Assembly: GCA_965230215.1 (NCBI GenBank)
Contig: CBDDKN010000001.1
Span: 620,001 to 684,000 of the forward strand
Source: RFSX01 sp965230215
GTDB taxonomy: Bacteria > Bacteroidota > Bacteroidia > Chitinophagales > Saprospiraceae
DNA: 64,000 nt
Direction of reading: 5' to 3'
Shown: one piece after another, positions 8,379 through 18,162 of the stretch
Position numbering within the stretch: the stretch's first letter is position 1
Layout: every line of letters begins with the position of its first letter
Notes under the pieces: generated by a model
Databases searched by the model: none
What the model was told of the DNA's origin: nothing
What the model saw: only the letters and a program-made list of their open reading frames with translations
Translations under genes and position numbers: made by a program

Positions 8379-8663
8379 ATGTTAAATACAATTACGGTTT
8401 TAGGATATTTCTGTTTTCTCTACATGTTGTACAGAATGTACATAGACAGAGATAAGAATCTGTCCCGTAAAAAGATTGATAAAGACTGGGATTGGTCCTG
8501 GCCAGTTGTAGGAGGCTTATTTATAGTCTATATAATTTTAATCATTTATGACGCATACGTTGGGTCATTTTACATAAAGAGAATATCCAGGATTATTCAC
8601 CTTATTATTTCTGTTTATTGTATTGGATGGGTATTACAGAAGAGCTTAATTAAGCGTAGCTGA
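8379..8663 (+). CDS. Small membrane protein of unknown function
   Basis: 94 residues with three predicted membrane segments: residues ~4-20, ~42-62 and ~72-88. They are separated by a basic/aromatic loop (RKKIDKDWDWSWP). Tight spacing (2 bp) to the preceding small barrel gene supports a real co-transcribed gene, but there is no recognisable family. Confidence 0.5.
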   Translation: MLNTITVLGYFCFLYMLYRMYIDRDKNLSRKKIDKDWDWSWPVVGGLFIVYIILIIYDAYVGSFYIKRISRIIHLIISVYCIGWVLQKSLIKRS

Positions 8664-8766
8664 AGAAAATGCTTATTATGCCTATAATTTATATTATGTT
8701 AAATAGGATAATTCGATGTCCCTATTTTATAGTTCTTTTCCTACTTTCGTTCCTTAATCTCATCTA

Positions 8767-9864
8767 GTGGATATAGCGATCATAGAACCCTATTACGGTG
8801 GCTCACATCAATATTGGGCGGATAATTTGAAGTCTAGACTGCCATACCAGGTTGATTTGATAACGATGCCTGCCCGGCACTGGAAATGGCGCATGCAGGG
8901 ATCAGCTTATCATATGGCTGAACAGATCAATGCTTCTGATAAAACTTATGAGATACTGCTCGTAAGTGGAATGATAGACCTGGCGCTCTTTAAAAGTCTC
9001 CTGATCAATTCAGCAGCTCAGATTCTATTGTACATGCATGAAAACCAGCTGTGCTACCCTGTTTCAGAGCTTGATAAGCAATCACATCTTGACTTGACAT
9101 ACGGCTACCTTAATTATAAGAGCTGTTTGGTTGCAGATGAGGTAATCTTTAATTCGGCATACCACCAAGAGGTCTTTTTGCATGCTTGTTTGAATTTATT
9201 GAAGCGCATGCCTGATTATAAATTAATTGATAGCGTTGAATCTATCCAAGCCAAATCGGTTGTCATTCCTATCGGAATTCTAACGGATCGTATTGTCGCA
9301 GATAATGACATGCATATATTAAAATCAGAGTATCCGGTCTTGCTATGGAATCATAGGTGGGACTTTGACAAAAAACCTGAGCAATTTTATTTATTACTTA
9401 AGCACCTAAGTCGTAAGTCATTGAAATTCAATGTTATAATGACCAACTCTTCACAAGTTTCCAATAATACCCTTGACAAAATCCGACGTGAATTCTCAGA
9501 GCATATACTGTTTGACGGATATGCTGAAAGCTATGAGCAATATCTGACATTGCTCAATTCTTCAGACATTCTTCCTGTGTCAAGAGGTCATGACTTTTTT
9601 GGTATTTCTGTCCTGGAGGCAGTCCTGCATGGTGTTCATCCAGTTTTACCTGATGATTCTGTATATGAAGAGCACTTTGATCTGGATTTGCATCCAGGCT
9701 TATATTATAATAATCAAGAGCAATACCTGATGATGGTTGAGCATCTGATTCGACACTACCCTTTTAATGCGCCTAAAACTGAATTGGCTAAGGCGGTGAA
9801 GAACTATAATTGGCAGAATAATATCCTTCAATACGAAAAGCTATTCAATAGATTGATGGATTGA
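8767..9864 (+). CDS. tRNA-queuosine alpha-mannosyltransferase-like glycosyltransferase (DUF3524/GTDC1)
   Basis: 365 residues from a GTG start (MDIAIIEPYYGGSHQYWAD). The N-terminal DUF3524 domain has the family hallmarks PYYGGSH, MPARHWKWRM and MHENQLCYPV. The C-terminal GT-B half has LLWNHRWDFDKKPEQF and the donor-binding segment HDFFGISVLEAVLHG. The animal member of this family, QTMAN (formerly GTDC1), mannosylates queuosine in tRNA-Asp; bacterial relatives are usually annotated by homology. Family membership is clear from these motifs; activity on tRNA here is inference. No queuosine biosynthesis gene is in the window. Confidence 0.8.
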   Translation: MDIAIIEPYYGGSHQYWADNLKSRLPYQVDLITMPARHWKWRMQGSAYHMAEQINASDKTYEILLVSGMIDLALFKSLLINSAAQILLYMHENQLCYPVSELDKQSHLDLTYGYLNYKSCLVADEVIFNSAYHQEVFLHACLNLLKRMPDYKLIDSVESIQAKSVVIPIGILTDRIVADNDMHILKSEYPVLLWNHRWDFDKKPEQFYLLLKHLSRKSLKFNVIMTNSSQVSNNTLDKIRREFSEHILFDGYAESYEQYLTLLNSSDILPVSRGHDFFGISVLEAVLHGVHPVLPDDSVYEEHFDLDLHPGLYYNNQEQYLMMVEHLIRHYPFNAPKTELAKAVKNYNWQNNILQYEKLFNRLMD

Positions 9865-9993
9865 ATATTATTTTTTGTTTAACAGATAATAATAGATAGT
9901 TTGTCGATATTTCACCGATCTTTGAACCGAATGGTAATAAAATGCATTATGCAATTAGTTACTTTGATTAATCAACAAATTCTAAATAATTAA

Positions 9994-10710
9994 ATGAGAA
10001 AATTTAGCTTACTACTTACGGCTCTGGCGATGATTACAAGTTTTGCAATCAACGCACAGGAGTTAAACGAGGGAATGATCAAAATGGAGATAACAGAAGT
10101 TGGTTCTGATAATCCTCAGGTTGCGGCCCAATTAGAAATGATGAAAGGTACTTCCACAGAATATCACTTTAACGCTGAGAAATCCCTTGTGAATTCAAGC
10201 ATGATGGGTGGTATGGTAAAGATGTCATACTTGGTAAACAATGCTGATGAGCATTTGACACTACTATTCGATGCCATGGGTCAAAAAATGATGATTGAGT
10301 CCACTAAAGAAGAAAGGGCTGAATACGAAAAAGATCAAATGGAGATGGCTGAGAATATGACCGTCACATATGATGAGAGTGATACTAAGGAAATTCTTGG
10401 ATACACATGTATTCGTGCGGATATCGATCCAGGAGAAACAGAAGTTCCTATGAGTTTCAGCATGTACGTGGCTCCTGATATCAAGGCAAGTAATAAACTT
10501 ATTCAAGGTCTTCAGGCTTATGAATTGAAGGGTTTCCCTCTGGAGATGATAATTGATTCGGATCAGATGTCAATGACTTTCACAACAACAGAGTTGAAAA
10601 AGGAAGTTGATAGCGCCATATTCAATGTCAATACTTCAGGATATACAAAAATGACATTCGATGAATTCCAGCAATCCATGGGTGCCATGGGTGGCGGAAT
10701 GGGATTCTAA
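9994..10710 (+). CDS. DUF4412 domain secreted protein
   Basis: 238 residues. The signal peptide MRKFSLLLTALAMITSFAINAQ ends at Gln22. The body alternates strands that repeatedly place Met-rich polar stretches (MMGGMVKMSYLV, FDAMGQKMMIES) and the DUF4412 pattern TKEILGYTCIRADI, MYVAPDIKA and LKGFPLEM. The C-terminus is Met/Gly rich (MGAMGGGMGF). DUF4412 proteins are periplasmic or surface beta-sandwich proteins of unknown role in Bacteroidota, related in layout to GLPGLI proteins. A strong terminator follows at 10736. Confidence 0.8.
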   Translation: MRKFSLLLTALAMITSFAINAQELNEGMIKMEITEVGSDNPQVAAQLEMMKGTSTEYHFNAEKSLVNSSMMGGMVKMSYLVNNADEHLTLLFDAMGQKMMIESTKEERAEYEKDQMEMAENMTVTYDESDTKEILGYTCIRADIDPGETEVPMSFSMYVAPDIKASNKLIQGLQAYELKGFPLEMIIDSDQMSMTFTTTELKKEVDSAIFNVNTSGYTKMTFDEFQQSMGAMGGGMGF

Positions 10711-10735
10711 TACTTAAGATAATAAAAGCTAATCG

Positions 10736-10768
10736 ATCCCGGTTGTAACATACAATCGGGATTTTTTT
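10736..10768 (+). terminator. Rho-independent terminator
   Basis: ATCCCG(G)TTGT pairs with ACAA(T)CGGGAT around a short loop, followed by seven T. It terminates the DUF4412 gene; the stop codon of the converging exonuclease gene lies in the T-run. Confidence 0.85.
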
Positions 10769-11318
10769 ATATAAATGTCCACTCATCAAAGTACTTGAGA
10801 AAGAGTTTGGCCAGATTTTCAGCGTCAGCAATAGCTCTGTGTTGTGTGCCGGTAAATTCAAATCCTTCCCTTTGTATGATTTTCTTTAAGGTACCTTTGA
10901 CACTACCCCCTTTGATTTTATCAAATTGGTTTTTAAGATTGACATAGTAGTCGAGCCATTCTGTTTCGAGATCGTGGATCTTGCATTCGTCAAGAAATAG
11001 TTTTTTGTCATTGTTACCCCATGAACAAACATAGAAATCATCAATATCCATATCGGCCCATTCCATGAACCTGTCCAGAACACGTGGAAAATCTTGAGCG
11101 CTATTAACCTGTTGTTGAGTGATGGATGTTAGTTTTTTACAAAAACCAGAAAGCTTTGGATTGATGGTTGGCTTTACAAAACTCTCGAACGAACCCATGT
11201 AATCTCCATACTCATTAATCTTGACAGCTCCTATTTCAATAATCTCATTATAACCTTTGGGTGGTCTACCAAGCCAACAAGTAGCTTCAAGGTCATATAT
11301 TATATAATTGACCCCCAT
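10767..11318 (-). CDS. DEDDh 3'-5' exonuclease
   Basis: 183 residues, a single exonuclease domain. The five catalytic residues are all visible: D9 and E11 in YDLEATC, D104 in WGNNDKKL, and H160 and D165 in HRAIADAENL. The lone domain and length match ERI-1/KapD-like exonucleases, which trim RNA or single-stranded DNA, rather than DNA polymerase III epsilon. Its ATG shares one base with the stop of the upstream acyltransferase (TAATG), so translation is coupled in an engB-acyltransferase-exonuclease operon. Confidence 0.88.
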   Translation of the reverse strand: MGVNYIIYDLEATCWLGRPPKGYNEIIEIGAVKINEYGDYMGSFESFVKPTINPKLSGFCKKLTSITQQQVNSAQDFPRVLDRFMEWADMDIDDFYVCSWGNNDKKLFLDECKIHDLETEWLDYYVNLKNQFDKIKGGSVKGTLKKIIQREGFEFTGTQHRAIADAENLAKLFLKYFDEWTFI

Positions 11319-12982
11319 TATAATGCACCATTATTATTGAGTTCATAATGTACCATCTTATTATGATAGTAGTAGAGAAGCTTTAAATCTTCACTCCCGA
11401 GCTTGTTTTTGTCCCTCCAGCTTAATACCTTCTTATGATGATATACACCTAGGTTGTTCATCCCATCCTTAATTATTTCTTCGAGTGGTTGATCGAATAC
11501 CCATGAGAATTTAACATCAAATTCGCTATAGTTTCGAAGTTTATCAATGAGGAGTTGACATTCTTCAAAGAAGGTTTCTTTTTCGATTTCTATAGACTTG
11601 GCATTGATTCTAAGTACCTCAAAAAGATCCAACTCCGGGTTCTGGTTTTTTATGCAGTTAAATGCGGCATAGGCCACCAGATGACTGGACAGGACAATAT
11701 TTTCTCTTTTAAAGCTAGAGACAATCTTCTCCGCGAGAATCCTTGTATATACCGATTCTCTTTGTGAATCTACATTTGGAATGTCATCTCTTGAAAAGTA
11801 TTTTTCCAGTGCGATGGCCTGTCCTCTGTCATCATAGCTATTGCCTTCACTGTCAACATAATTGCCAAGCACATCCATTGGTTTGCCAAAGGAAAGATAT
11901 ACCTCAGAATTATTTTTGCGTAGGGATATCATGAAATTATAAATAGTGCTTAGGATGCCACTTCTTTTTGAACTCCTGTGGTATTTTTCTCTTCCAATTT
12001 GACGCAGATGTTGATCCACAAGGGAGCCGGCTTCCAATACAAAATGGTAGCCTACCGTCAATGGCACTACAAATATCTTCTGATTGATTTCATTGAGAAT
12101 ACAATATCTCTGAGCATCTATGACAGAGTTGAGCAATCCAAGTTTGAGCTTGTCCTCAATGGCTCCTGAACGAGACCTTGTACCACCCGGGAAAAATATA
12201 TGATTAAGTCCTTCTATGAGAGACAAACTGGCCATGCTCTTTAGTGTTTCCAGGTAGATAGGATTTTTCTTTCTTCTGTCCACTCGATAAGCACCTAACC
12301 TGTTCATAAAGTATGCTAGAACTTCATAATCGTATAGGTTCAAACCGGCACCATATGAAAAAGCGGGTATTCCCAAATTTGAGTCAATACCATAACCTAT
12401 CATTATAGAATCAAGATTGCTATAATGTGTTGGCACTATTACTACTGTTCCTTTGTTGAACAGTTCCCTAATCTCTTCTACGTAGCCGTCTACTTTTATT
12501 TTGTTCTGTAGATCTTTCTTGCTACCCCATATGCCTTTGTGACCTCTTCCCCATCCATTATTAAACAGACGTTTAAAAAATGAACCCAAGAATTTACGTG
12601 CAAACAAATAGGTCTTTGGAATGAAGAAGCCGATAATCTCCTCCGAGTATCTGTACACAATTCTTCTTAGAAGCTTACGTCTTTCGAGATCAGGATCTTC
12701 AGCCTTCTGTGTGGCATCCAATTCTTTGATTAAGGATTTCCAATATGTCTTTTCATCTCCAGGATCAACATTCCATGGATTGTTTTTTACCCTTTTGGTT
12801 TCAAGGTATATGGACTTGCTGAGCAGTTCTTCAGGGTTGTGATTCGAAGACATGAGCCTCTCCATAGTATATGGGATGAGTCTTTCGATAAACTGATCTC
12901 TATCGTTAGAGAACCGTGTGATGGGCCAATCCTGAAGCGATGGCATGATATGATCATATATTTTATTATCCTTGATAATCAT
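11318..12982 (-). CDS. Glycerol-3-phosphate/1-acylglycerol-phosphate acyltransferase family protein (PlsB/PlsC-like)
   Basis: 554 residues. The acyltransferase block has motif I HYSNLD (H186, D191), the catalytic HX4D. It is followed by the NRLGAYRVDRR motif II and FPGGTRSRSG motif III, all diagnostic of phospholipid acyltransferases. The protein is much longer than PlsC (~240 aa): helical N-terminal (1-150) and C-terminal (380-554) extensions flank the core, as in PlsB-like enzymes. Expected role: acyl transfer to glycerol phosphate or a lysolipid at the inner membrane. It ends in the exonuclease start codon and begins 2 bp after the engB stop. Confidence 0.85.
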   Translation of the reverse strand: MIIKDNKIYDHIMPSLQDWPITRFSNDRDQFIERLIPYTMERLMSSNHNPEELLSKSIYLETKRVKNNPWNVDPGDEKTYWKSLIKELDATQKAEDPDLERRKLLRRIVYRYSEEIIGFFIPKTYLFARKFLGSFFKRLFNNGWGRGHKGIWGSKKDLQNKIKVDGYVEEIRELFNKGTVVIVPTHYSNLDSIMIGYGIDSNLGIPAFSYGAGLNLYDYEVLAYFMNRLGAYRVDRRKKNPIYLETLKSMASLSLIEGLNHIFFPGGTRSRSGAIEDKLKLGLLNSVIDAQRYCILNEINQKIFVVPLTVGYHFVLEAGSLVDQHLRQIGREKYHRSSKRSGILSTIYNFMISLRKNNSEVYLSFGKPMDVLGNYVDSEGNSYDDRGQAIALEKYFSRDDIPNVDSQRESVYTRILAEKIVSSFKRENIVLSSHLVAYAAFNCIKNQNPELDLFEVLRINAKSIEIEKETFFEECQLLIDKLRNYSEFDVKFSWVFDQPLEEIIKDGMNNLGVYHHKKVLSWRDKNKLGSEDLKLLYYYHNKMVHYELNNNGAL

Positions 12983-12984
12983 GA

Positions 12985-13584
12985 TCAGGCTTCCGCATTA
13001 TTTGTTTGCTCAATAAAATCAAGAATATCCTGTGTCCCGATATGTTTCTCTGCACTTGTGACGAAGTAGGAAGGTAAAGGATCCCAGTGTTCATTTAGGG
13101 ACTTAAGGATTTTATCCACTTTCTTCTTCTGATCGCTCTTTCTTAGTTTATCTATTTTGGTGAACACGATAACGAAAGGGATATGGCTCTCCCCCATCCA
13201 ATTCATAAACTCAAGGTCATTTTCCTGCAGATCATGTCTGCTATCTATAAGTTGAAAGACACAGAAAAGATTGGATCTTTGTATGAGGTACCTCTCGATC
13301 ATCTGACGCCATTTGCGTCTTTTGGTCTTCGATATTTTTGCATAGCCGTAGCCTGGAAGATCTACCAAATACCAGGCATTATTGATAAGAAAGAAATTCA
13401 TGGATTGTGTCTTGCCGGGTGTTGATGATATCCTGGCTAATCCTTTACGTTTGCTAATGGCATTGATCAAAGATGACTTCCCGACGTTAGATCTTCCAAT
13501 AAAAGCGTATTCTGGCAGTTGAGTCACAGGACATTGACTCTCATGTTCAAAGCTCCCTACAAATTCTATTTCACTGATATTCAT
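12985..13584 (-). CDS. engB: Ribosome biogenesis GTP-binding protein EngB/YsxC
   Basis: 199 residues, the usual EngB length. GTPase motifs in order: G1 GRSNVGKSS (30-38), the G2 region STPGKTQ (54-60), G3 DLPGYG (75-80), G4 TKID (~145) and G5 TSAEK (~180). EngB is a TrmE-Era-type GTPase needed for assembly of the 50S ribosomal subunit. It is the first gene of a tight minus-strand operon with the acyltransferase and the exonuclease. Confidence 0.97.
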   Translation of the reverse strand: MNISEIEFVGSFEHESQCPVTQLPEYAFIGRSNVGKSSLINAISKRKGLARISSTPGKTQSMNFFLINNAWYLVDLPGYGYAKISKTKRRKWRQMIERYLIQRSNLFCVFQLIDSRHDLQENDLEFMNWMGESHIPFVIVFTKIDKLRKSDQKKKVDKILKSLNEHWDPLPSYFVTSAEKHIGTQDILDFIEQTNNAEA

Positions 13585-13776
13585 GCTTTTACGTGGATTG
13601 GTTAAGAGATTGACTTTAAGATACCCGACAGCTGGTACAATTATAGATTATATTGGTAGAAAAACCTGAAATTCCTTAACAAATCAAGGTTTATTTTAGG
13701 GTAAAATTAATAAAATTCATAAGGAAGCTTAAAAATCGGATGTTTCTGTATCCATTTGCAATTGCTTGACGTTTAT

Positions 13777-14418
13777 ATGAAAAAATATATTATGAAAAAA
13801 CTGTTTCTATTAGTCTTAATCTGTTTGGGAGCTGTACAATCATCATTTTCACAAATTGAATTTGGTGTCAAAATGGGCTTCCACTCTTTTGATTTATCCA
13901 ATCCTATGGATATTATTCTCCCAGACGATGAATCCATATCATTTACCGATGCTAAAATGGGTTTCCAAGGAGGATTTTATACCAGATTTGATCTCGGTAA
14001 CGTATTCATCGAGCCTCGGTTGATGTTACATTCTACGAGTGTTGAATACAGCTTCAACGGTGAAAGCGGAGGACTTATAGATAACATTAAAAAAGAATCA
14101 TTTACCAATTTGGATATCCCTTTATTGTTTGGATTTGATGTACTCTTTGTTACAGCAATCGTCGGTCCTGTAGCGCATCTGAATCTGGATTCTTCTTCAG
14201 ATTTGTTTGATTTATCGGGATATGATGACAGATTTAGCACAGCTACATATGGATTTAGAGCTGGATTTTGTATTTCACTCGGCAATATTGATCTGAGCTT
14301 AGAATATGAAGGGAATTTTACCGAATTCGGAGATCACATTACCATAGCTGGTCAGGAATTTGATTTTTCAGATACACCAAGCAGACTAATATTCAATGTA
14401 GGTATCCCAATTTTTTGA
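13777..14418 (+). CDS. Outer-membrane beta-barrel (PorT-like) protein
   Basis: About 213 residues from the ATG at 13777; an upstream in-frame TTG at 13756 and an ATG at 13792 are alternatives. The signal peptide MKKLFLLVLICLGAVQSSFSQ follows. The mature part begins IEFGVKMGFHSFDL and continues with repeated amphipathic strands (GGFYTRFDLG, VFIEPRLMLHS, FGFRAGF-like and IFNVGIPIF ending in Phe), the pattern of the 8-strand PorT-family domain. It would sit in the outer membrane; ligand unknown. It faces smc across a shared terminator. Confidence 0.8.
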   Translation: MKKYIMKKLFLLVLICLGAVQSSFSQIEFGVKMGFHSFDLSNPMDIILPDDESISFTDAKMGFQGGFYTRFDLGNVFIEPRLMLHSTSVEYSFNGESGGLIDNIKKESFTNLDIPLLFGFDVLFVTAIVGPVAHLNLDSSSDLFDLSGYDDRFSTATYGFRAGFCISLGNIDLSLEYEGNFTEFGDHITIAGQEFDFSDTPSRLIFNVGIPIF

Positions 14419-14488
14419 TTGGCATAGTATTTGAAATTAGTGAAGTAACTTAATTGTTAGTTAAAACCTGCAACTGTTAAAACCACAT

Positions 14489-14518
14489 AAAGAGCTTGTC
14501 CATCGGACAGGCTCTTTT
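14489..14518. terminator. Bidirectional Rho-independent terminator
   Basis: AAAGAGCTTGTCC pairs with GGACAGGCTCTTT (one G-U) around a 3-base loop. It has T-runs on both strands and lies between the convergent PorT-like gene and smc. Confidence 0.85.
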
Positions 14519-14522
14519 CAGT

Positions 14523-17500
14523 TTAATTAAGATTTACTGTTCTGAAGAGCTCATTATGCTCGTACTCTCTGAAATCAACTTGTGTTATTCCTGAGACGCC
14601 TTGTTCCTGCATGTATACGCCATATAGCAGATCCATTGAGGCCATTGTAGATTTGTTGTGTGTGATAATGATGAATTGAGATTCATCAGAAAACCTTCTA
14701 ATCAAACGACTGAATTTCTGAATGTTGATATCATCCAAAGGTGCATCTACTTCATCAAAAATACAGAACGGAGCAGGCTTTAAGAGGTAGAGTGAGAACA
14801 ACAAAGCAGTCGCGGTTAATGTCTTCTCCCCTCCTGATAATTGAGACAATACTTTAGGACGTTTTCCCTTAGGCTTTGCAACTATTTCAATGTCAGATTC
14901 CAGAGGGTTTTCAAGATTGAAAAGTATTAAATCACAATCGTCTTCATTAGAAAATAGAGACCTGAATACCTCTTTGAAGTTTTCTTTTACTTTCTGGAAA
15001 GAATCCAAAAACATCTTGGTTGCTTCAGAATCAATCTCTCCTATTGTCTTGTTCAGAGAATCTCTTGCCTCCAAAATGTCATCCCTCTGTGTCTGCATGG
15101 TTTCGAAACGTTCGAGCATTTCGTCATAAGCCTCTACAGCCATAGGGTTAATCTCGCCATAATTGTCAAGCCTCTTCTTAATTTTTTCATAGCGAAGATC
15201 CATTTGTTCGATTAATTCCGGATCCTCTTCAATTTCAATATCGAGCGTTTTGATATCAATATTGAATTCAATTCTCAGTCTCTCAATAGCAGATCTCAAT
15301 TCGAATTCAATACCTGTCAACTTATCTTTAATCTCATTGATTAATAACTGCTGATTCTGTAATTTTCTATTGACTGCTTTTAACTCCTCCTCTTTATCTC
15401 TTACAACTGAGCGACTTGAAAAGAATGCTTGTTCTGTCTCGTTAAGTTCTTTTTGTTTCTCGTCTCGATGTGAAGAAATCTCAATATATCTTTCTTCAAG
15501 TTGTTTGACGGCAATATCGTTTTCTTCAACCTCGCTGGATAGCCTTATAGCTTCATCAGAAGCCATAGTCAGTTTGGTACTTAATTCGTTAAGTTGCTGT
15601 GTTCTGAATTGGATGTCTTTTTCAAGGTTTTCCAATTCATTTTGATGTCTTACCCAACTCAATTGAGCTTCTGTATATTGGGTATTTATTACACCGTAAT
15701 CCCTTGAAAGAGATTCCATCTTACCGGACTGATCTTCAACAACATTTCTTTTTGATTCCACCTCGGCTACCAGTTTTACAACATGCTCCTCTTTTTGTTT
15801 GATAAGCATCTGTTCATCACTCATGGCACTGTCAAGGTTTCTGGTTTTTTCAAGAAGCGCATCAATAGAGCTCTGTGTGTTCTGAACTCTGGTATCCAGT
15901 TCAACCTTTCTTAACTCCAGTTGATTGATGAGTTTTGAACGTGTTTGTATATCCGTAATAAGATCCTCTATGGTTAAGCTTTCTAGCTTTGATCCTAATT
16001 GATCTATACTTTTGTTGTTTTTCTGAATCTCCTTTTCTGTTTCTTCAATACGTTGCTTCAGCTTCTTTAATTCCTTTTTACGTCCTATTCTTTTTCCATC
16101 AAACAAACCAACAGACCCTCCTGAAATAACATGTTTGGTTCTGTTGGCATAACCAGTTTTACTTAGGTATATCAACTGATCATCAGGCAATGATTCATGC
16201 AAAAGTGCATCATCATCTGTGATTACAACTCGTGATAACAGATGATGGATAAGCGGTTCATATTTCGCATCTGTTTTGACAACATTCACTGCAGCTCTGC
16301 CAAATTGTGAAAGGTTTATTACCGTATGATCGGTGTTATTGAAGCTTAAAAGAATGAAGAACTGGCTCTTACCTTTTTGTGCTTTGCGAAGCAGCTCAAT
16401 CGATTCTCTTGCTTCGTCAACCGAATCGAGAATAAAATAAGACAGATATGGTTCCAGGTAAGCTTCAATAGCAGAACGATAATCTGAGTCTACTTCGATG
16501 ATGTCCGAGAGAACCGGCTTCGCTTTAGACCAACTTCTCGATAAGAATTTGGCTGACTCAGGAAAGCCTTCCAGATTGTCAATCATATCCTTGAGCAAAC
16601 CATACTCATTAGTTAAGGCATCAAGCTTTCTGTTGAGTATGGAGAGTTTCTCTTTTTCACCGTTCAGATCTTCATTCAATGAATGGCGTTCATTCTCAAT
16701 ATTTTCAAGTTTAAACTGCAGTTCTTTTAATAACTCACTTTCTTTGAATATGCTTTCACTCAATTCGCTTTTCTCACCATTCAATTGTTCGAGCTTGTTG
16801 GTGAAATCCTCTATATCCCTTGATGAATTATCTTTGTTGGCCAACTTGTTGTTCAAGTTAGACCGCATTTCAACAAGCTCTTTTTCTAATTCAAAACGAC
16901 TGGTCTCAAGGTTCTTTAATTCCTCTAAATGCGAGTTGTTTTCTCCTTGAATCTTAATTCTTTCATTGTCGATCTGTTCAAACTCATCTTTCCATTTGAG
17001 ATAATCGGTTTTGATATCGCTTGAATCGGTTCTGAGTTTTTCGATCTTGCTATACATTCCTTCAAGCAGTTGTTGAATCGCTTTGTTGTTGGTTCGAAAC
17101 TCGTCCTGATTCTGTTCAACCCTTTTGATATTCTGAAGAAGGAAAGTTTTGTTTTGCTTTTTTATTTCTATTTCACTTTCAGTCTTTCTAAGACTTTCGA
17201 TGATTTCATTGAATTCTTTTTGCTTTGTGCTCAGCTGCTTTTCTCCATCTAAATTCTGGGCTTTCATTTGTTCAATGGCCGCCTCCATTTCGTGAATAGA
17301 TGCATTGAACTTATTGTAGTTATCGTTCGCTTCGTTAAGTTGTGTTTTGAGAGCTTGCTCTTTAACTACAGATTGCTTTTGACTGATGGCCGTCTTCTGA
17401 ATACTTAACTCTTTGTATTCTTCCTTGAGTTCGTAGTACTTCTTGGTTCTCTTGGCCTGTTTCTCAAGGGCCTTCAAATTGGCTTGTAGTTCAAAAAGGA

Positions 17501-18080
17501 TATCCTCTATCCTGTCCAGGTCATTTTGTGTGTTCTTGAGTTTGTTAAGCGTTTCTCGCTTTCTGACCTTATATTTTGAAATGCCTGCAGCTTGCTCAAA
17601 CATTTTTCTTCTTGCATGATCCTTATCCATAAGGATGTCATCGACCATTCCAAGCTCAATGATGGCATAACTATTCGATCCTATACCCGTATCGAGAAAG
17701 AGGTCACGAATATCACGCAATCGGCATGGAACATCATTCAGACGGTATTCGCTCTCATTGGTATCATAGAGTATCCTGCTTATGGTGACTGTATCATATT
17801 CCAAAGGAATTAACTTCTTAGAGTTTTCAAAGGTCATTGATACTTTAGCCATGCTGGCTTTCCTCTTAGAGCGTGTACCATTAAAAATGACGTCGACCAT
17901 CTTCTCTAGTCGAAGCTCTTTACTCTTTTGTTCGCCAAGTACCCAGCGTATTGCATCAACGATATTTGATTTTCCAGAACCATTCGGTCCAACAATTCCT
18001 ATGATTTCATCGTTGAAATGAATGCTGGTATCATTAGCGAAGCTCTTGAAGCCTTTTATGTCTAGTCTTTTTAGTTTCAC
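14523..18080 (-). CDS. smc: Chromosome segregation protein SMC
   Basis: 1185 residues from a GTG start, the normal length for bacterial SMC. Walker A GPNGSGKSN is at residues ~32-40. Long coiled coils run from ~170 to ~500 and ~680 to ~1000. The hinge lies around 510-670 and contains GGSVGLFDGK. The C-terminal head has the ABC signature LSGGEK (S1082) and Walker B FCIFDEVDAPLDD. SMC dimers with ScpA/ScpB extrude DNA loops and condense the chromosome. An 8-mer TATATTTG lies immediately upstream of the start (18088-18095). Confidence 0.97.
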   Translation of the reverse strand: MKLKRLDIKGFKSFANDTSIHFNDEIIGIVGPNGSGKSNIVDAIRWVLGEQKSKELRLEKMVDVIFNGTRSKRKASMAKVSMTFENSKKLIPLEYDTVTISRILYDTNESEYRLNDVPCRLRDIRDLFLDTGIGSNSYAIIELGMVDDILMDKDHARRKMFEQAAGISKYKVRKRETLNKLKNTQNDLDRIEDILFELQANLKALEKQAKRTKKYYELKEEYKELSIQKTAISQKQSVVKEQALKTQLNEANDNYNKFNASIHEMEAAIEQMKAQNLDGEKQLSTKQKEFNEIIESLRKTESEIEIKKQNKTFLLQNIKRVEQNQDEFRTNNKAIQQLLEGMYSKIEKLRTDSSDIKTDYLKWKDEFEQIDNERIKIQGENNSHLEELKNLETSRFELEKELVEMRSNLNNKLANKDNSSRDIEDFTNKLEQLNGEKSELSESIFKESELLKELQFKLENIENERHSLNEDLNGEKEKLSILNRKLDALTNEYGLLKDMIDNLEGFPESAKFLSRSWSKAKPVLSDIIEVDSDYRSAIEAYLEPYLSYFILDSVDEARESIELLRKAQKGKSQFFILLSFNNTDHTVINLSQFGRAAVNVVKTDAKYEPLIHHLLSRVVITDDDALLHESLPDDQLIYLSKTGYANRTKHVISGGSVGLFDGKRIGRKKELKKLKQRIEETEKEIQKNNKSIDQLGSKLESLTIEDLITDIQTRSKLINQLELRKVELDTRVQNTQSSIDALLEKTRNLDSAMSDEQMLIKQKEEHVVKLVAEVESKRNVVEDQSGKMESLSRDYGVINTQYTEAQLSWVRHQNELENLEKDIQFRTQQLNELSTKLTMASDEAIRLSSEVEENDIAVKQLEERYIEISSHRDEKQKELNETEQAFFSSRSVVRDKEEELKAVNRKLQNQQLLINEIKDKLTGIEFELRSAIERLRIEFNIDIKTLDIEIEEDPELIEQMDLRYEKIKKRLDNYGEINPMAVEAYDEMLERFETMQTQRDDILEARDSLNKTIGEIDSEATKMFLDSFQKVKENFKEVFRSLFSNEDDCDLILFNLENPLESDIEIVAKPKGKRPKVLSQLSGGEKTLTATALLFSLYLLKPAPFCIFDEVDAPLDDINIQKFSRLIRRFSDESQFIIITHNKSTMASMDLLYGVYMQEQGVSGITQVDFREYEHNELFRTVNLN

Positions 18081-18087
18081 GCGGCTG

Positions 18088-18095
18088 CAAATATA
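18088..18095 (-). promoter_or_regulatory. Possible Bacteroidota -7 promoter element for smc
   Basis: TATATTTG matches the TAnnTTTG -7 consensus of Bacteroidota. It ends 7 bp before the GTG start, which would give a nearly leaderless mRNA. No convincing -33 TTTG is seen at the usual distance, so confidence is low. Confidence 0.25.
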
Positions 18096-18162
18096 AATCT
18101 TTCAATAATATGAATTTATTATATATGTTTCATCTTCCTATATTTACAAACAATTTTTATAT

